A stretch of 64,000 nucleotides of DNA. It comes from Segatella copri (lineage in GTDB: Bacteria > Bacteroidota > Bacteroidia > Bacteroidales > Bacteroidaceae). The notes beneath the pieces are model-generated. The model ran no database searches. It saw nothing but the letters and a program-made list of their open reading frames with translations, and was not told the origin of the DNA. Location of the stretch: assembly GCF_026015625.1 (NCBI RefSeq), contig NZ_JAPDVG010000001.1, positions 2,966,501 to 3,030,500 of the forward strand. Reading direction: 5' to 3'. A program made the translations under genes and the position numbers. This document shows positions 31,690-40,079 of the stretch, piece after piece; positions within the stretch are counted from its first letter, which is position 1; the number at the start of each line of letters is the position of its first letter.

Positions 31690-32862
31690 ATGGAATTTTT
31701 GAAGCAACTTTCAGACAATCTTATCAAGCGTACCGATACTCGATACCTACGATATATGTATCATCAGATTCCTTGGTCGAATCGGATGACGGCTCTTGTT
31801 GGACCTCGTGGAGTCGGCAAGACAACACTTCTTTTGCAGTATATCAAATTGAATCTTCAGATGAAAGACACACTCTACGTGAGTGCGGAATCCATCTATT
31901 TCGCTAATCATACTCTCTTTGAAACAGCAATGAAGTTTAGCCAACTTGGAGGCAAGCATCTTTTTATCGATGAAATACATAAATATAAGGGATGGGCTAC
32001 AGAACTTAAAATGATATACGATAATCTGCCAACCTTGCAAGTGGTATTTACCGGTTCTTCTGTGCTTGATATTTATAAAGGTACAGCAGATTTAAGTCGA
32101 CGAGTACTGGTCTTTACGATGCAAGGTTTGTCTTTTCGCGAATACATCGGTATGGAAAAGGGCCTAGATATTCCTGTTTCTACATTGGAACAAATCGTAA
32201 ATAATGAAGTCGTTTTGCCGGAGGAGATTGAGCATCCGTTGGCATTGTTTAATGAATATCTGCGCAAGGGCTACTATCCTTTTTCTAAGGATGAGGGCTA
32301 TCGGATGCGACTGAATCAAGTAGTGAGTATGACTTTGGAGACGGATATTCCACAATATGCCAATTATACGGTGATGGTGTCCAGAAAATTGAAGGAACTG
32401 ATGCAGGTAATAGCTGATAGTGTGCCTTTCAAGCCAAACATGAGTACCATTGCTACAACTATCAAGGTGGATCGCAATAATCTGCCCGATTACTTCGAAC
32501 TGATGGAGCGTGCAGGTTTGATAGCCCAGCTTCACGAGTCCACAGGAGGTGTGCGTGGTTTGGGCAAGGTAGAAAAGGTGTATCTTGATAATACCAATCT
32601 CTCCTTTGCTCTCTCTTCTTCGGTACCTGATATTGGCAATCAACGAGAGACTTTCTTTTTTAATCAGATGCGTGTGAATCATGCTGTCTTCAATTCTCCA
32701 ATCTCTGATTTCCAGATAGAAGACAAGACTTTTGAGATTGGTGGTAAAAAGAAAGGTCAGAAGCAGATTTCTGAGGCTAAAGAAGGATATGTTGTGAAGG
32801 ATGATATAGAGACAGGCATGGGCAATGTTATTCCTCTCTGGGCTTTTGGTATGAACTATTAG
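31690..32862 (+). CDS. AAA family ATPase with DUF4143-type C-terminus (ATPase 2)
   Basis: A 390-residue paralogue of the ATPase at 16807. Walker A is VGPRGVGKTTLLLQY (about 36-50), Walker B is HLFIDEIHKYKGW (about 95-107), and FTGSSVLDIYKG is the sensor-like strand. The C-terminal domain carries the nuclease-like FEIGGKKKGQKQI segment (about 352-364). Family function is unsettled. Its start is AT-rich; it is 14 bases upstream of the GH2 gene and may share transcription with it, though the two functions do not suggest a pathway. Confidence 0.87.
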   Translation: MEFLKQLSDNLIKRTDTRYLRYMYHQIPWSNRMTALVGPRGVGKTTLLLQYIKLNLQMKDTLYVSAESIYFANHTLFETAMKFSQLGGKHLFIDEIHKYKGWATELKMIYDNLPTLQVVFTGSSVLDIYKGTADLSRRVLVFTMQGLSFREYIGMEKGLDIPVSTLEQIVNNEVVLPEEIEHPLALFNEYLRKGYYPFSKDEGYRMRLNQVVSMTLETDIPQYANYTVMVSRKLKELMQVIADSVPFKPNMSTIATTIKVDRNNLPDYFELMERAGLIAQLHESTGGVRGLGKVEKVYLDNTNLSFALSSSVPDIGNQRETFFFNQMRVNHAVFNSPISDFQIEDKTFEIGGKKKGQKQISEAKEGYVVKDDIETGMGNVIPLWAFGMNY

Positions 32863-32876
32863 ACAATTATAAGTTA

Positions 32877-35555
32877 ATGAAGAAAACTATTCTTATCGCT
32901 TGTCTGGGACTGGTAAGTCTGGGTTTGCAAGCACAGAGCATTTCGCTCGCTGGTGAATGGAATGTGGAGTTGGGAAAGAGCGGTAGCGCTTTTGCCAAGA
33001 GTAAGCGTGCCTCGCAGGGTGAGGTGAAGCGTGCCATCCTTCCCGGCACCATCGATACGAACCATCTGGGATTCGCTCCGAAAGATACGATGGAAACAAC
33101 GCATCTTACGAGACTCTATGCCTATAAAGGAGCTGCAAGATATTCCAGAACAATCAATATCCCGAAGGACTGGAAGAAGAAGCCGGTAGAACTCTTCCTG
33201 GAGCGTACCCGACCAACCTGGGTGTATGTGGATGGAGAACTGGTGGATTCCTGCAACTTCATCTCTACTCCCCAGCGCTATCTTCTGCCAAAGAAGGTGA
33301 AGCCGGGCAAGCATTTCCTGGAAATCGTGGTGGATAATGGAAGAGGTGTGCCTGAGCAGGTTTACGGTTCCAGCCATGCTTATACAGAAGATACGCAGAC
33401 CAACTGGAATGGAATTATCGGCGAGATACGCCTGGAAGTGAAGAGTGAAGAACGAAGAGTGAAAAATTCAAATGTATTGCCTGATTTCGCCAAGGATTTT
33501 CATATCAAGGGCGCCCACTTCTACGCCAATGGTCATAGGATATTCCTCCGTGGCAAGCACGATGCAGCTGTATGGCCGCTGACGGGACATGTGGAAATGG
33601 GCGTGGAAGGCTGGATGAAGTATCTTGGAATCTGCAAGGAGTATGGAATCAACCATGTGCGCTTTCATTCCTGGTGCCCTCCGGAAGCGGCTTTCGTGGC
33701 AGCGGACAGTCTGGGAATCTATCTCCAGCCGGAGCTTCCTTTCTGGGGTTCTTTTGACAAGAAGGATGAAAGGCTGATGGCGTTCCTGCATCAGGAAGGC
33801 GAGAACATCCTCAGAGAATACGGTCATCATCCATCTTTCAGAATGATGGCGTTGGGTAATGAACTCTGGGGAGATATTGACAAGATGAAGGAGTTTGTGG
33901 ATGATTTCCGCAAGATTGCGCCCGATAAATACTATACCTTGGGAAGCAATTACTATCTCGGTTATCAGGGAATAAAAGAAGGAATGGATTACTTCACCAC
34001 TTGTCGCATCGGAGGCGAGGGATGGGGCAAATACAATACCCATACCCGTGGTTCCTTCTCGTTTGCCGATGCCTACGATGGAGGAATGATCAATCATTTC
34101 CATCCTAATTCTACGATGAATTTTGATGAGGCTTGCGATAAGGCCGGAATCCCAATCATCTCTCACGAAACAGGACAGTTTCAGACCTATCCTGATTATC
34201 GGGAAATGAAGAAATACACCGGAGTGCTTCATCCTTATAACTTCGAAGTTTTCCGCCGTCGTCTGGCTGCAGCTGGAATGCTCTCGCAGGCAGATGATTT
34301 CCACAAGGCTTCGGGTTTATGGAGCGTGAAACTCTATAAAGCCGATATAGAGATGGATTTGAGAACCCGGAATATGGCGGGCTTCCAATTGCTCGATATT
34401 CAGGATTATCCCGGTCAGGGAAGTGCTTTCGTTGGTATCCTGGATGTGTTTATGGAGAGCAAGGGAATCACTACGCCCGAGGAATGGCGTCAGTGGTGTT
34501 CGCCAGTGGTTCCTCTGCTGGAAATGAAGAAGTTCTGCTTCGAGGATGGCGAGAAGATTCTGGCTAAGGTAAAGGTTGCCAACTATGGCGGTTCTTCGCT
34601 GAAGGGCAAGAAACTGAAATGGCGTCTGGCTGCCGAGAACGGATTGTTTTGTATGGATGATGGAACTTTCAGCACCAAGGATGGTGAAGTGAGAAAGAAT
34701 GTGGGCGACTTGATGGCTGAGGATGAGGGAGTATTGAACATCTTTTCATACGAAGAAGGTTTGGTGGATGTGGGTGAACTGAATGGTGTTTTCCACGTGC
34801 AGCAACCTACCAAGCTGCTTCTTACATTAAACATTGAAGGAACAGAGGCGAGAAACTCCTACGAACTTTGGGTTTATCCGAAGAAGGCGATGGAAAAGAA
34901 GGGCGTCATCATAGCCAAGGATTTGAATGATGAAGTGGTGAAAGTCTTGGAAAAGGGCGGAAAGGTGCTTTGGATGCCTACGGCTTCCAGTCATTTCGTG
35001 GCTGCCGATGATACGCTTTCGCAGGCAGATAATGCTACTCCTTATACTGTTGGCGGACTCTTCCAGACCGATTACTGGAATTATCGCATGTTCAAGACCA
35101 TCTGCGAGAACAACAAGAAGAAGGTTTCTCCAGGAACTCTGGGCATTCTTACGAATCCGGAACATCCGATATTCAAGGGATTCCCTACGGAAATGCACAC
35201 CAACTGGCAATGGTTCCCAGTTATCAAGGAATCGCATCCGCTGGTGCTTGACAACTTCGCCAAGGATTATCGCCCGATTGTTCAGGTGATAGATAATATC
35301 GAGCGGAATCATAAGTTGGGTTTGGTGATGGAATGGAAGGTGGGAGCCGGAAAGCTTCTCGTCTGCATGAGCGATTTGGAGAAGGCTTCGAAATATCCGG
35401 AAGGCAAGGCTTTCTATCAGAGTATAATTGATTATATGCGCTCTGCCGATTTCAATCCTCAGGTGAAGATGACAGCCTCTGATTTGCTGAAGACATTGAA
35501 GGAAGAGCCTAGAAAAGTTAGTTTGAAAGAACTGAATAATATCTCGCAGTATTAG
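32877..35555 (+). CDS. Secreted glycoside hydrolase, GH2-like, with a repeat scar
   Basis: An 892-residue exported enzyme. After a signal peptide (MKKTILIACLGLVSLGLQAQ) comes a sugar-binding domain (about 20-180, NGIIGEIRLEV). The TIM-barrel start HFYANGHRIFLRGKHDAAV and the catalytic region with LGNELWG (acid/base Glu) and ISHETGQ (probable nucleophile Glu) are clear. Between the binding domain and the barrel, where related GH2 proteins have an immunoglobulin-like domain of roughly 100 residues, this protein has only a short repeat-encoded peptide (KSEERRVKNS). I infer that a repeat-mediated deletion may have removed that domain. Whether the enzyme is active is therefore open. Confidence 0.82.
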   Translation: MKKTILIACLGLVSLGLQAQSISLAGEWNVELGKSGSAFAKSKRASQGEVKRAILPGTIDTNHLGFAPKDTMETTHLTRLYAYKGAARYSRTINIPKDWKKKPVELFLERTRPTWVYVDGELVDSCNFISTPQRYLLPKKVKPGKHFLEIVVDNGRGVPEQVYGSSHAYTEDTQTNWNGIIGEIRLEVKSEERRVKNSNVLPDFAKDFHIKGAHFYANGHRIFLRGKHDAAVWPLTGHVEMGVEGWMKYLGICKEYGINHVRFHSWCPPEAAFVAADSLGIYLQPELPFWGSFDKKDERLMAFLHQEGENILREYGHHPSFRMMALGNELWGDIDKMKEFVDDFRKIAPDKYYTLGSNYYLGYQGIKEGMDYFTTCRIGGEGWGKYNTHTRGSFSFADAYDGGMINHFHPNSTMNFDEACDKAGIPIISHETGQFQTYPDYREMKKYTGVLHPYNFEVFRRRLAAAGMLSQADDFHKASGLWSVKLYKADIEMDLRTRNMAGFQLLDIQDYPGQGSAFVGILDVFMESKGITTPEEWRQWCSPVVPLLEMKKFCFEDGEKILAKVKVANYGGSSLKGKKLKWRLAAENGLFCMDDGTFSTKDGEVRKNVGDLMAEDEGVLNIFSYEEGLVDVGELNGVFHVQQPTKLLLTLNIEGTEARNSYELWVYPKKAMEKKGVIIAKDLNDEVVKVLEKGGKVLWMPTASSHFVAADDTLSQADNATPYTVGGLFQTDYWNYRMFKTICENNKKKVSPGTLGILTNPEHPIFKGFPTEMHTNWQWFPVIKESHPLVLDNFAKDYRPIVQVIDNIERNHKLGLVMEWKVGAGKLLVCMSDLEKASKYPEGKAFYQSIIDYMRSADFNPQVKMTASDLLKTLKEEPRKVSLKELNNISQY
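33435..33470 (+). repeat. In-frame coding repeat, partial copy R3
   Basis: AGTGAAGAGTGAAGAACGAA followed by GAGTGAAAAATTC, the first module of R1/R2, inside the GH2 gene and in the same frame (KSEERRVK). Confidence 0.8.
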
Positions 35556-35576
35556 TTGAGAACCTATAAGAAAAAA

Positions 35577-35636
35577 TAAGAGCGGAAAGCCAGGAGTTAA
35601 CAGGTTAACAGTTAACAGCTGATTTTCCGCTCTTTT
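35577..35636. repeat. GTTAAC palindromic element E4 (terminator-like)
   Basis: AAGAGCGGAAA / TTTCCGCTCTT outer arms with three GTTAAC hexamers and CAGCTGATT, followed by TTTTATA. It lies between the convergent GH2 and S46 genes. Confidence 0.85.
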
Positions 35637-35708
35637 TATATCATCCTGAGACTAATCTTTAGCCCAGGATAAACCATTCTATCATCTCTGTTGATTTAGA
35701 GATAGGAT

Positions 35709-37850
35709 TTACTTCGCATTGATCTCCTTCAAGAGGCGGTCTGCGTGACCCCACTTATCCATCAGGTAGAGCACATAGCGAATATCCACACCGATGCAGC
35801 GAGCCAGACGCTTGTCGAAGTTGATGTCAGAACTGAGACTGTCCCAGTTGCCATCGAAGGCAAGACCAATCAACTCGCCCTTGCCGTTGAACATAGGGCT
35901 ACCAGAGTTACCGCCGGTAATATCGTTGTTGGTGAGGAAACAGAGCTGCATCTTGCCAGTCGCCTTATCCTGATACTTGCCGAAATCCTTCTCAGAGAGA
36001 AGCTCGTGCATGATAGGCTCAGCGTAGTAATCGATGACCTTATCGCCCTTCTTCATCTTCTCAACGAGACTCTCGGCTGTGGTATAATAGCCTGATGGCT
36101 TGCCACCGAGGTCGAAACCGCCTACCTGACCGTAGCTCAATCGCATGGTGAAGTTGGCGTCGCTGTAGTGAGGCATGTCTTCCTCCATACGGAGTTTAGC
36201 AGCACAGAGATACTTCTCCTGCTCGGCGATACTGTCGTTGATGCTGCCCATCTGAGCAGCGAAATCGCCATATACATCGTTCAGATCCATACCGAAGCTT
36301 ACGCCTGGATCCTTCTCATATCCCTTCTTGTTGAAATAGAGCTTGGCACCCTTCTTCATGATGAGCGACTTCTCCCAGAGATAATCCACATACTTGGCGT
36401 AGTTGCCGCCAAACTCAGTATCGATGGTCTTGTAGAACTTAGGCAACCACTTTGCATCTACGTGCTCCTTGTAGTTCTTCAAGAGGGTAGCGAGCACCTC
36501 CTTATCGAGCGCCATATCCCATTCTGCAGAGTTATCTTCAAACTCATGATACTGCTTCTTCTTGTTCTTCTCAGGGCCCTTCACCTCCATGTTGGTCTGG
36601 AGCTTGATGGCACGGGTAGAGAACTCGATATTGCTTCTTCTGGTGAAAGATTCAGAGAAGTTGGTCCAGGCATACTTCACGTCTGCGCTCTCCTTGTAGA
36701 GCTTGGCGAGCTTGTCGAAATCTACCTTGTGGGCGAGGTCGTTGGCTGCCTTGGCTGTATCCTGCCAAGCACGGAGACGGGTTTCGTACTCACGCTTCAG
36801 ATTCACGATGCCGATAGAGTCGATACACTTGTTCATACCGATGGCATTCTTCCAGTAGTTGGAAGAGCTGGCGTATTTGCTGTCGTACTTGATGCGGACA
36901 GCCTCGTCGGCACGCATGTGCTTCTGCATCACCTCCTGCTTTACGCCACGAACCTGGGCACGAGGTGCATTCTCAGCATCGCGCATGGTCTGGATTCCGT
37001 AGCTTGAAAGATAGCGCTCTGTGCTGCCTGGGTAACCCATGGTCATCGCATAGTCGCCATCCTTGTAACCCTGGAGAGAAACCTGAGCCCAACGCTTAGG
37101 ATGATAAGGCACATTGTCCTTGCTGTAGGCAGCAGGACCATTGGTCTTAGGGTCAGCATAGATGCGGAATACAGAGAAGTCGCAGGTCTGGCGAGGCCAC
37201 ATCCAGTTGTCTGTATCGCCACCAAACTTACCCATAGACTTTGGCACGGTGAAAACCAGACGCAGGTCGGTGAAGTCGCGGTAAGTAGTAGCGTACCACT
37301 TGTTGCCCTCGTAGAAAGGCTGAACGGTGATATGGAGGGTAGAATCGTTCTTCTTCGCCTCTTGGGTCATCTCATTCTCCAGAGAATCGATGAGTTCATC
37401 ACGCTTTTTGTTGTCGAGTTTCTCGTATCCGAGGCTCATCACCTTATCGGTTACATCCTTCTGTTCAACCATGAAGCTTACGAACATATTCTCGTTAGGC
37501 AATTCCTCTGCGTATGATTTAGCAAAGAAACCGTTGAGCATATAGTCGTGCTCCACGGTAGAGTGGCTTCTGATAGCCTCGAAACCGCAATGGTGGTTGG
37601 TAAATACCAAACCGTCTGGAGAAACGACTACGCCCGAGCAATAGCCAGAGAAGTTTACCACAGCATTCTTCAGGGCGTTCTCGCCGTTGTAGAGCTGGTC
37701 GTAAGTCATACTGAAGCCTTCGCGCTGCATCATCTCATACACAGCGTTTGGCAAGTTGTAAATCGTCCACATTCCCTCGTCAGCGTGTGCGGTATTGATT
37801 CCGCAGAACGCCATGATAGAGGCGATAAGGACCGTTGCTTTTTTCTTCAT
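35709..37850 (-). CDS. S46 family dipeptidyl-peptidase (DPP7-like)
   Basis: A 713-residue exported serine peptidase that removes dipeptides from peptide N-termini in the periplasm. It has a signal peptide (about 1-23), the catalytic His in FTNHHCGFEAI (about 87-97), the Asp in DTDNWMWPRQTCDF (about 220-233) and the Ser in GGNSGSPMF (about 650). Eighteen residues after this Ser is Gly (FDGNW), the position known to be Gly in DPP7 and Arg in the acidic-specific DPP11, so hydrophobic specificity is inferred. It shares a terminator with GH2. Confidence 0.92.
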   Translation of the reverse strand: MKKKATVLIASIMAFCGINTAHADEGMWTIYNLPNAVYEMMQREGFSMTYDQLYNGENALKNAVVNFSGYCSGVVVSPDGLVFTNHHCGFEAIRSHSTVEHDYMLNGFFAKSYAEELPNENMFVSFMVEQKDVTDKVMSLGYEKLDNKKRDELIDSLENEMTQEAKKNDSTLHITVQPFYEGNKWYATTYRDFTDLRLVFTVPKSMGKFGGDTDNWMWPRQTCDFSVFRIYADPKTNGPAAYSKDNVPYHPKRWAQVSLQGYKDGDYAMTMGYPGSTERYLSSYGIQTMRDAENAPRAQVRGVKQEVMQKHMRADEAVRIKYDSKYASSSNYWKNAIGMNKCIDSIGIVNLKREYETRLRAWQDTAKAANDLAHKVDFDKLAKLYKESADVKYAWTNFSESFTRRSNIEFSTRAIKLQTNMEVKGPEKNKKKQYHEFEDNSAEWDMALDKEVLATLLKNYKEHVDAKWLPKFYKTIDTEFGGNYAKYVDYLWEKSLIMKKGAKLYFNKKGYEKDPGVSFGMDLNDVYGDFAAQMGSINDSIAEQEKYLCAAKLRMEEDMPHYSDANFTMRLSYGQVGGFDLGGKPSGYYTTAESLVEKMKKGDKVIDYYAEPIMHELLSEKDFGKYQDKATGKMQLCFLTNNDITGGNSGSPMFNGKGELIGLAFDGNWDSLSSDINFDKRLARCIGVDIRYVLYLMDKWGHADRLLKEINAK

Positions 37851-38098
37851 TACTTGTTTTTGTTTTCTATTTTTATTATGATGTTATTATTATCCATTTT
37901 CCACCAGTTCTGTCCACCTTTTAAATTTTCAGTCCACCTTTTCTGTCTACTTTTTGCAAGGTATGTTTATAAAGTGGGCTCTTTGGTTTGGTTGTACCTT
38001 CTTTTCTTCTATAGATCGCCTTTTGGTCTCGGTACATTCCTCTTGCGAAGGCTTTCCTTATTGGTGGCTCTCTTTGAATGGAGCGAAGTTGTTTAAAT

Positions 38099-38593
38099 TT
38101 AATAGTCTTGCTTTTTCTCCAATTCTTCAACTCTATCTTTTAGTATTTGATTTTCGTATTCTAAATCAGAATAAGAATCGAGATGATGTAAATTGTTATA
38201 TCTTCTCTTGCATTCTCTTTCATATAAAAGACTATCTGCTTCTTCGTATGAGAGATTGTTTTTTACAGCAAAGTCTTTAACATAATGAGAAAAACGCTTT
38301 ATTTCTTCAAAGTCTATTCCGCCATTGGGTGTACTTGTCATAATTAAGACATAGCTTTTTCTGATATTAACGTGAGGCTTTCTGAAATATTCATCTAAGT
38401 CTTTTTCTTTAGACTCACCAAGGGAGTCTTTCTTGATGTTTTCACAAATAGTATCTACAAGATTGTCTTCATAGAGTTCTTGATTAATTTGTGTAGAGTA
38501 TGAAGACTCTTTCTTGTTACTAATATAGCACATTATTATGAGTAAAAATGTTGCTATAAGTATTACTATTATTGTTTTAGAAAATTTATTCAT
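38099..38593 (-). CDS. Membrane-anchored coiled-coil protein of unknown function
   Basis: 164 residues: a single N-terminal membrane segment (KTIIVILIATFLLIIMCY, about 6-24), a charged middle, and a C-terminal heptad-like coiled coil (LEYENQILKDRVEELEKKQD). The frame is open nine codons further to 38620, but the ATG at 38593 overlaps the stop of the 55-residue gene upstream by 8 bases, which suggests translational coupling. No family recognised. Very AT-rich compared with the peptidase downstream. Confidence 0.6.
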   Translation of the reverse strand: MNKFSKTIIVILIATFLLIIMCYISNKKESSYSTQINQELYEDNLVDTICENIKKDSLGESKEKDLDEYFRKPHVNIRKSYVLIMTSTPNGGIDFEEIKRFSHYVKDFAVKNNLSYEEADSLLYERECKRRYNNLHHLDSYSDLEYENQILKDRVEELEKKQDY

Positions 38594-38753
38594 ATGATTC
38601 ATTTTTATAATATTTTGCAAGCCGTTGTTCCCGCAAGCGCTTGAATTGAGCTAAGCACTCCTCCAGCGAAAGCGGATGCTCTCGCCAATAAGCCATGGAA
38701 ACCATCTTTTGGGCATTGACTTTCTTGTGATAATCGTTCAGTTGTATCTCCAT
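38586..38753 (-). CDS. Small basic protein of unknown function (55 aa)
   Basis: A 55-residue ORF starting MEIQLNDYHKKVNAQKMVSM and continuing WREHPLSLEECLAQFKRLRE, mostly helical and basic. It has its own promoter TAACTTTG at 38797-38790 and overlaps the start of the membrane coiled-coil gene. GC-richer than that gene. No family recognised, but promoter, coupling and codon texture support a real gene. Confidence 0.55.
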   Translation of the reverse strand: MEIQLNDYHKKVNAQKMVSMAYWREHPLSLEECLAQFKRLREQRLAKYYKNESYE

Positions 38754-38789
38754 CCATTTATGTATTATATTGTTAGAATATTACGTTTG

Positions 38790-38797
38790 CAAAGTTA
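38790..38797 (-). promoter_or_regulatory. -7 promoter element of the 55-aa gene
   Basis: The minus strand reads TAACTTTG, 37 bases before the ATG and just past the stop of the upstream gene. Confidence 0.55.
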
Positions 38798-38800
38798 CGA

Positions 38801-39340
38801 CTATTTCCCGAATTTTCCAAGGCTTCGCTTGATTTTCTTCATAATTTGCCTTTTTGCCGATAACATTCCTGGTGATAGAACCTCTTGCTCCAGCATATCC
38901 AGGGCCATTCTTAACTCTTCCAGGAGTTCGGGATAGTACTTCATCTGCTCGTAGGCGAGCTTCATGCAGTAGCAGCGGATGGCGTAGGGCTGGGAACAGG
39001 CTGTAATCTTGGCGATGCAGAAATCGATGAAATCAGAACGGAGTGATTCTTCCTCGAAAGGCTGACGGAGAAGGAGTTGAAGCATCAGGCGGCGCTTGGT
39101 CTCATTCTTCTCTACGAGAACCCTATCTATCAGGTCATCGTGCTTCTGAAAGAGCCAAGGGTTGTTGGCTTCATCGAAATGGGTTAAAGCCCAAAGTGCA
39201 TTGAACGATACGCGGTCGTTTTCATCGAAGGTGAGTTGGTAAAGCTCTTCCTTCCGGTGGTCGTTCTCCTTGCCTTGTGTCATGATGCATATCTTGTTGA
39301 TATCGTTCATACAGATTTTGTCTTGTAGTATCTTTCTCAT
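38801..39340 (-). CDS. Helical-repeat (HEAT-like) protein of unknown function
   Basis: A 179-residue all-helical protein. VSFNALWALTHFDEANNPWLF (about 43-63) and LMLQLLLRQPFEEESLRSDF (about 86-105) resemble HEAT/ARM repeat pairs, and AIRCYCMKLAYEQMKYYPELLEEL (about 118-141) continues the pattern. Such small proteins occur widely in Bacteroidales without a known role. The promoter TATCTTTG at 39380-39373 is upstream. The start may be this ATG or a later Met (residue 11 or 20). Confidence 0.65.
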   Translation of the reverse strand: MRKILQDKICMNDINKICIMTQGKENDHRKEELYQLTFDENDRVSFNALWALTHFDEANNPWLFQKHDDLIDRVLVEKNETKRRLMLQLLLRQPFEEESLRSDFIDFCIAKITACSQPYAIRCYCMKLAYEQMKYYPELLEELRMALDMLEQEVLSPGMLSAKRQIMKKIKRSLGKFGK

Positions 39341-39372
39341 GCTCTTTATTTTTTATGAGGGAATAATCGTTG

Positions 39373-39380
39373 CAAAGATA
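39373..39380 (-). promoter_or_regulatory. -7 promoter element of the HEAT-like gene
   Basis: The minus strand reads TATCTTTG. Confidence 0.5.
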
Positions 39381-39500
39381 TACTTTTATGAGGGAATAAC
39401 GAAAAGGAAGATTACTTTTTTTGAGAATTCTCGGACTATTTCTTGTTTTTGATGTATAAAATGGGAGAAAAAGTCAAGTTGAACAATCGGTGGATTCATT

Positions 39501-39612
39501 GTTGTACGTCTAAAAGTTTATAGTTGTACAACTGAAGGGTGTGTAGTTGTACAACTAAAAGGTGTACAGTCGTACAACTATAGGGGGTATTGTTGTACGA
39601 TTAAAAGGTGTT
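39501..39612. repeat. Tandem array of palindromic AGTTGTACAACT units, period 22-23 bp
   Basis: GTTGTAC starts at 39501, 39523, 39546, 39569 (as GTCGTAC) and 39592. Each full unit has the palindrome AGTTGTACAACT and a spacer like AAAAGGTGTA. Confidence 0.85.
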
Positions 39613-39613
39613 G

Positions 39614-39703
39614 TCACTAGGCTCGGCAGACCTGCTGACTGCAGTGAGCAGACCTGCTGACTAGGCTCAGCAGAACTGCTGAGCCTAGTGGCAACTTCCT
39701 AGA
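39614..39703. repeat. Second array (GCAGACCTGCTGACT, period 22) within a long inverted repeat
   Basis: GCAGACCTGCTGA and variants start at 39626, 39648 and 39670. The block is framed by CACTAGGCTCGGCAG on the left and CTGCTGAGCCTAGTG on the right, so it can form a large cruciform. Confidence 0.8.
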
Positions 39704-39748
39704 AGCAGTCTCCTTGAACTCCATATTCTATCTCTTTGAACCTGATCA

Positions 39749-39915
39749 GACGCCTTCTTTCACTTGCGCAGTCATATTCTTCAGCTTACGGAGCCGTATC
39801 CTTCGGTTAACGGAGCCGTATCCTTCAGCTTGCATAGTCATATCCTTCAAAATACTCAGTCGTCTCGTTTCGTTCACTCAGCCGTTTGCTTTAGCTCTTA
39901 CAGGGCGCCTTGCTG
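39749..39915. repeat. Third array, eight degenerate units with exact 22-bp period
   Basis: Units related to GCCGTATCCTTCAG start at 39749, 39771, 39793, 39815, 39837, 39859, 39881 and 39903. The best-conserved copies are the third and fourth (GGAGCCGTATCCTTC). The strict 22-base step with divergent sequence suggests old age or selection on spacing. Confidence 0.75.
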
Positions 39916-40013
39916 GCTGCTATTATATCCTGAGTATTGCTCGGGACCAGGAACATTGGGTCCTTTTGTCTATTCTTGAACCGCATGCGAAGGTTCTGTA
40001 TAATATAAACAAA

Positions 40014-40050
40014 AGAAGTCCGTGGACTTACACATTGTCCACGGACTTCT
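40014..40050 (-). terminator. Hairpin terminator of the flippase gene
   Basis: A 14-bp stem AGAAGTCCGTGGAC / GTCCACGGACTTCT with a 9-base loop. On minus it is followed by TTTGTTTATATT. It lies 30 bases past the flippase stop. Confidence 0.8.
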
Positions 40051-40079
40051 TGGAATATAATCTCAATGATTGGAATCTC

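Larger units (their letters stand above)
39341..40079. other. Gene-free region with tandem arrays and terminator
   Basis: About 740 bases without a believable gene. It holds the promoter of the HEAT-like gene (39373-39380), three tandem arrays with a 22-23 bp period (39501-39915) and the terminator of the flippase gene (40014-40050). One open frame across it (39714-40121) is an accident of the repeats. Confidence 0.7.

Noticed and set aside
29820..31690. Terminal inverted repeats of the IS4-like element
   Set aside because: A weak GGGTAA-type match between 29859 and 31456 exists, but it is too short, with no target duplication, to define the ends.
39501..39915. CRISPR array
   Set aside because: Regular repeats, but there are no unique spacers between identical repeats, the period is only 22-23 bp and no cas genes are nearby.
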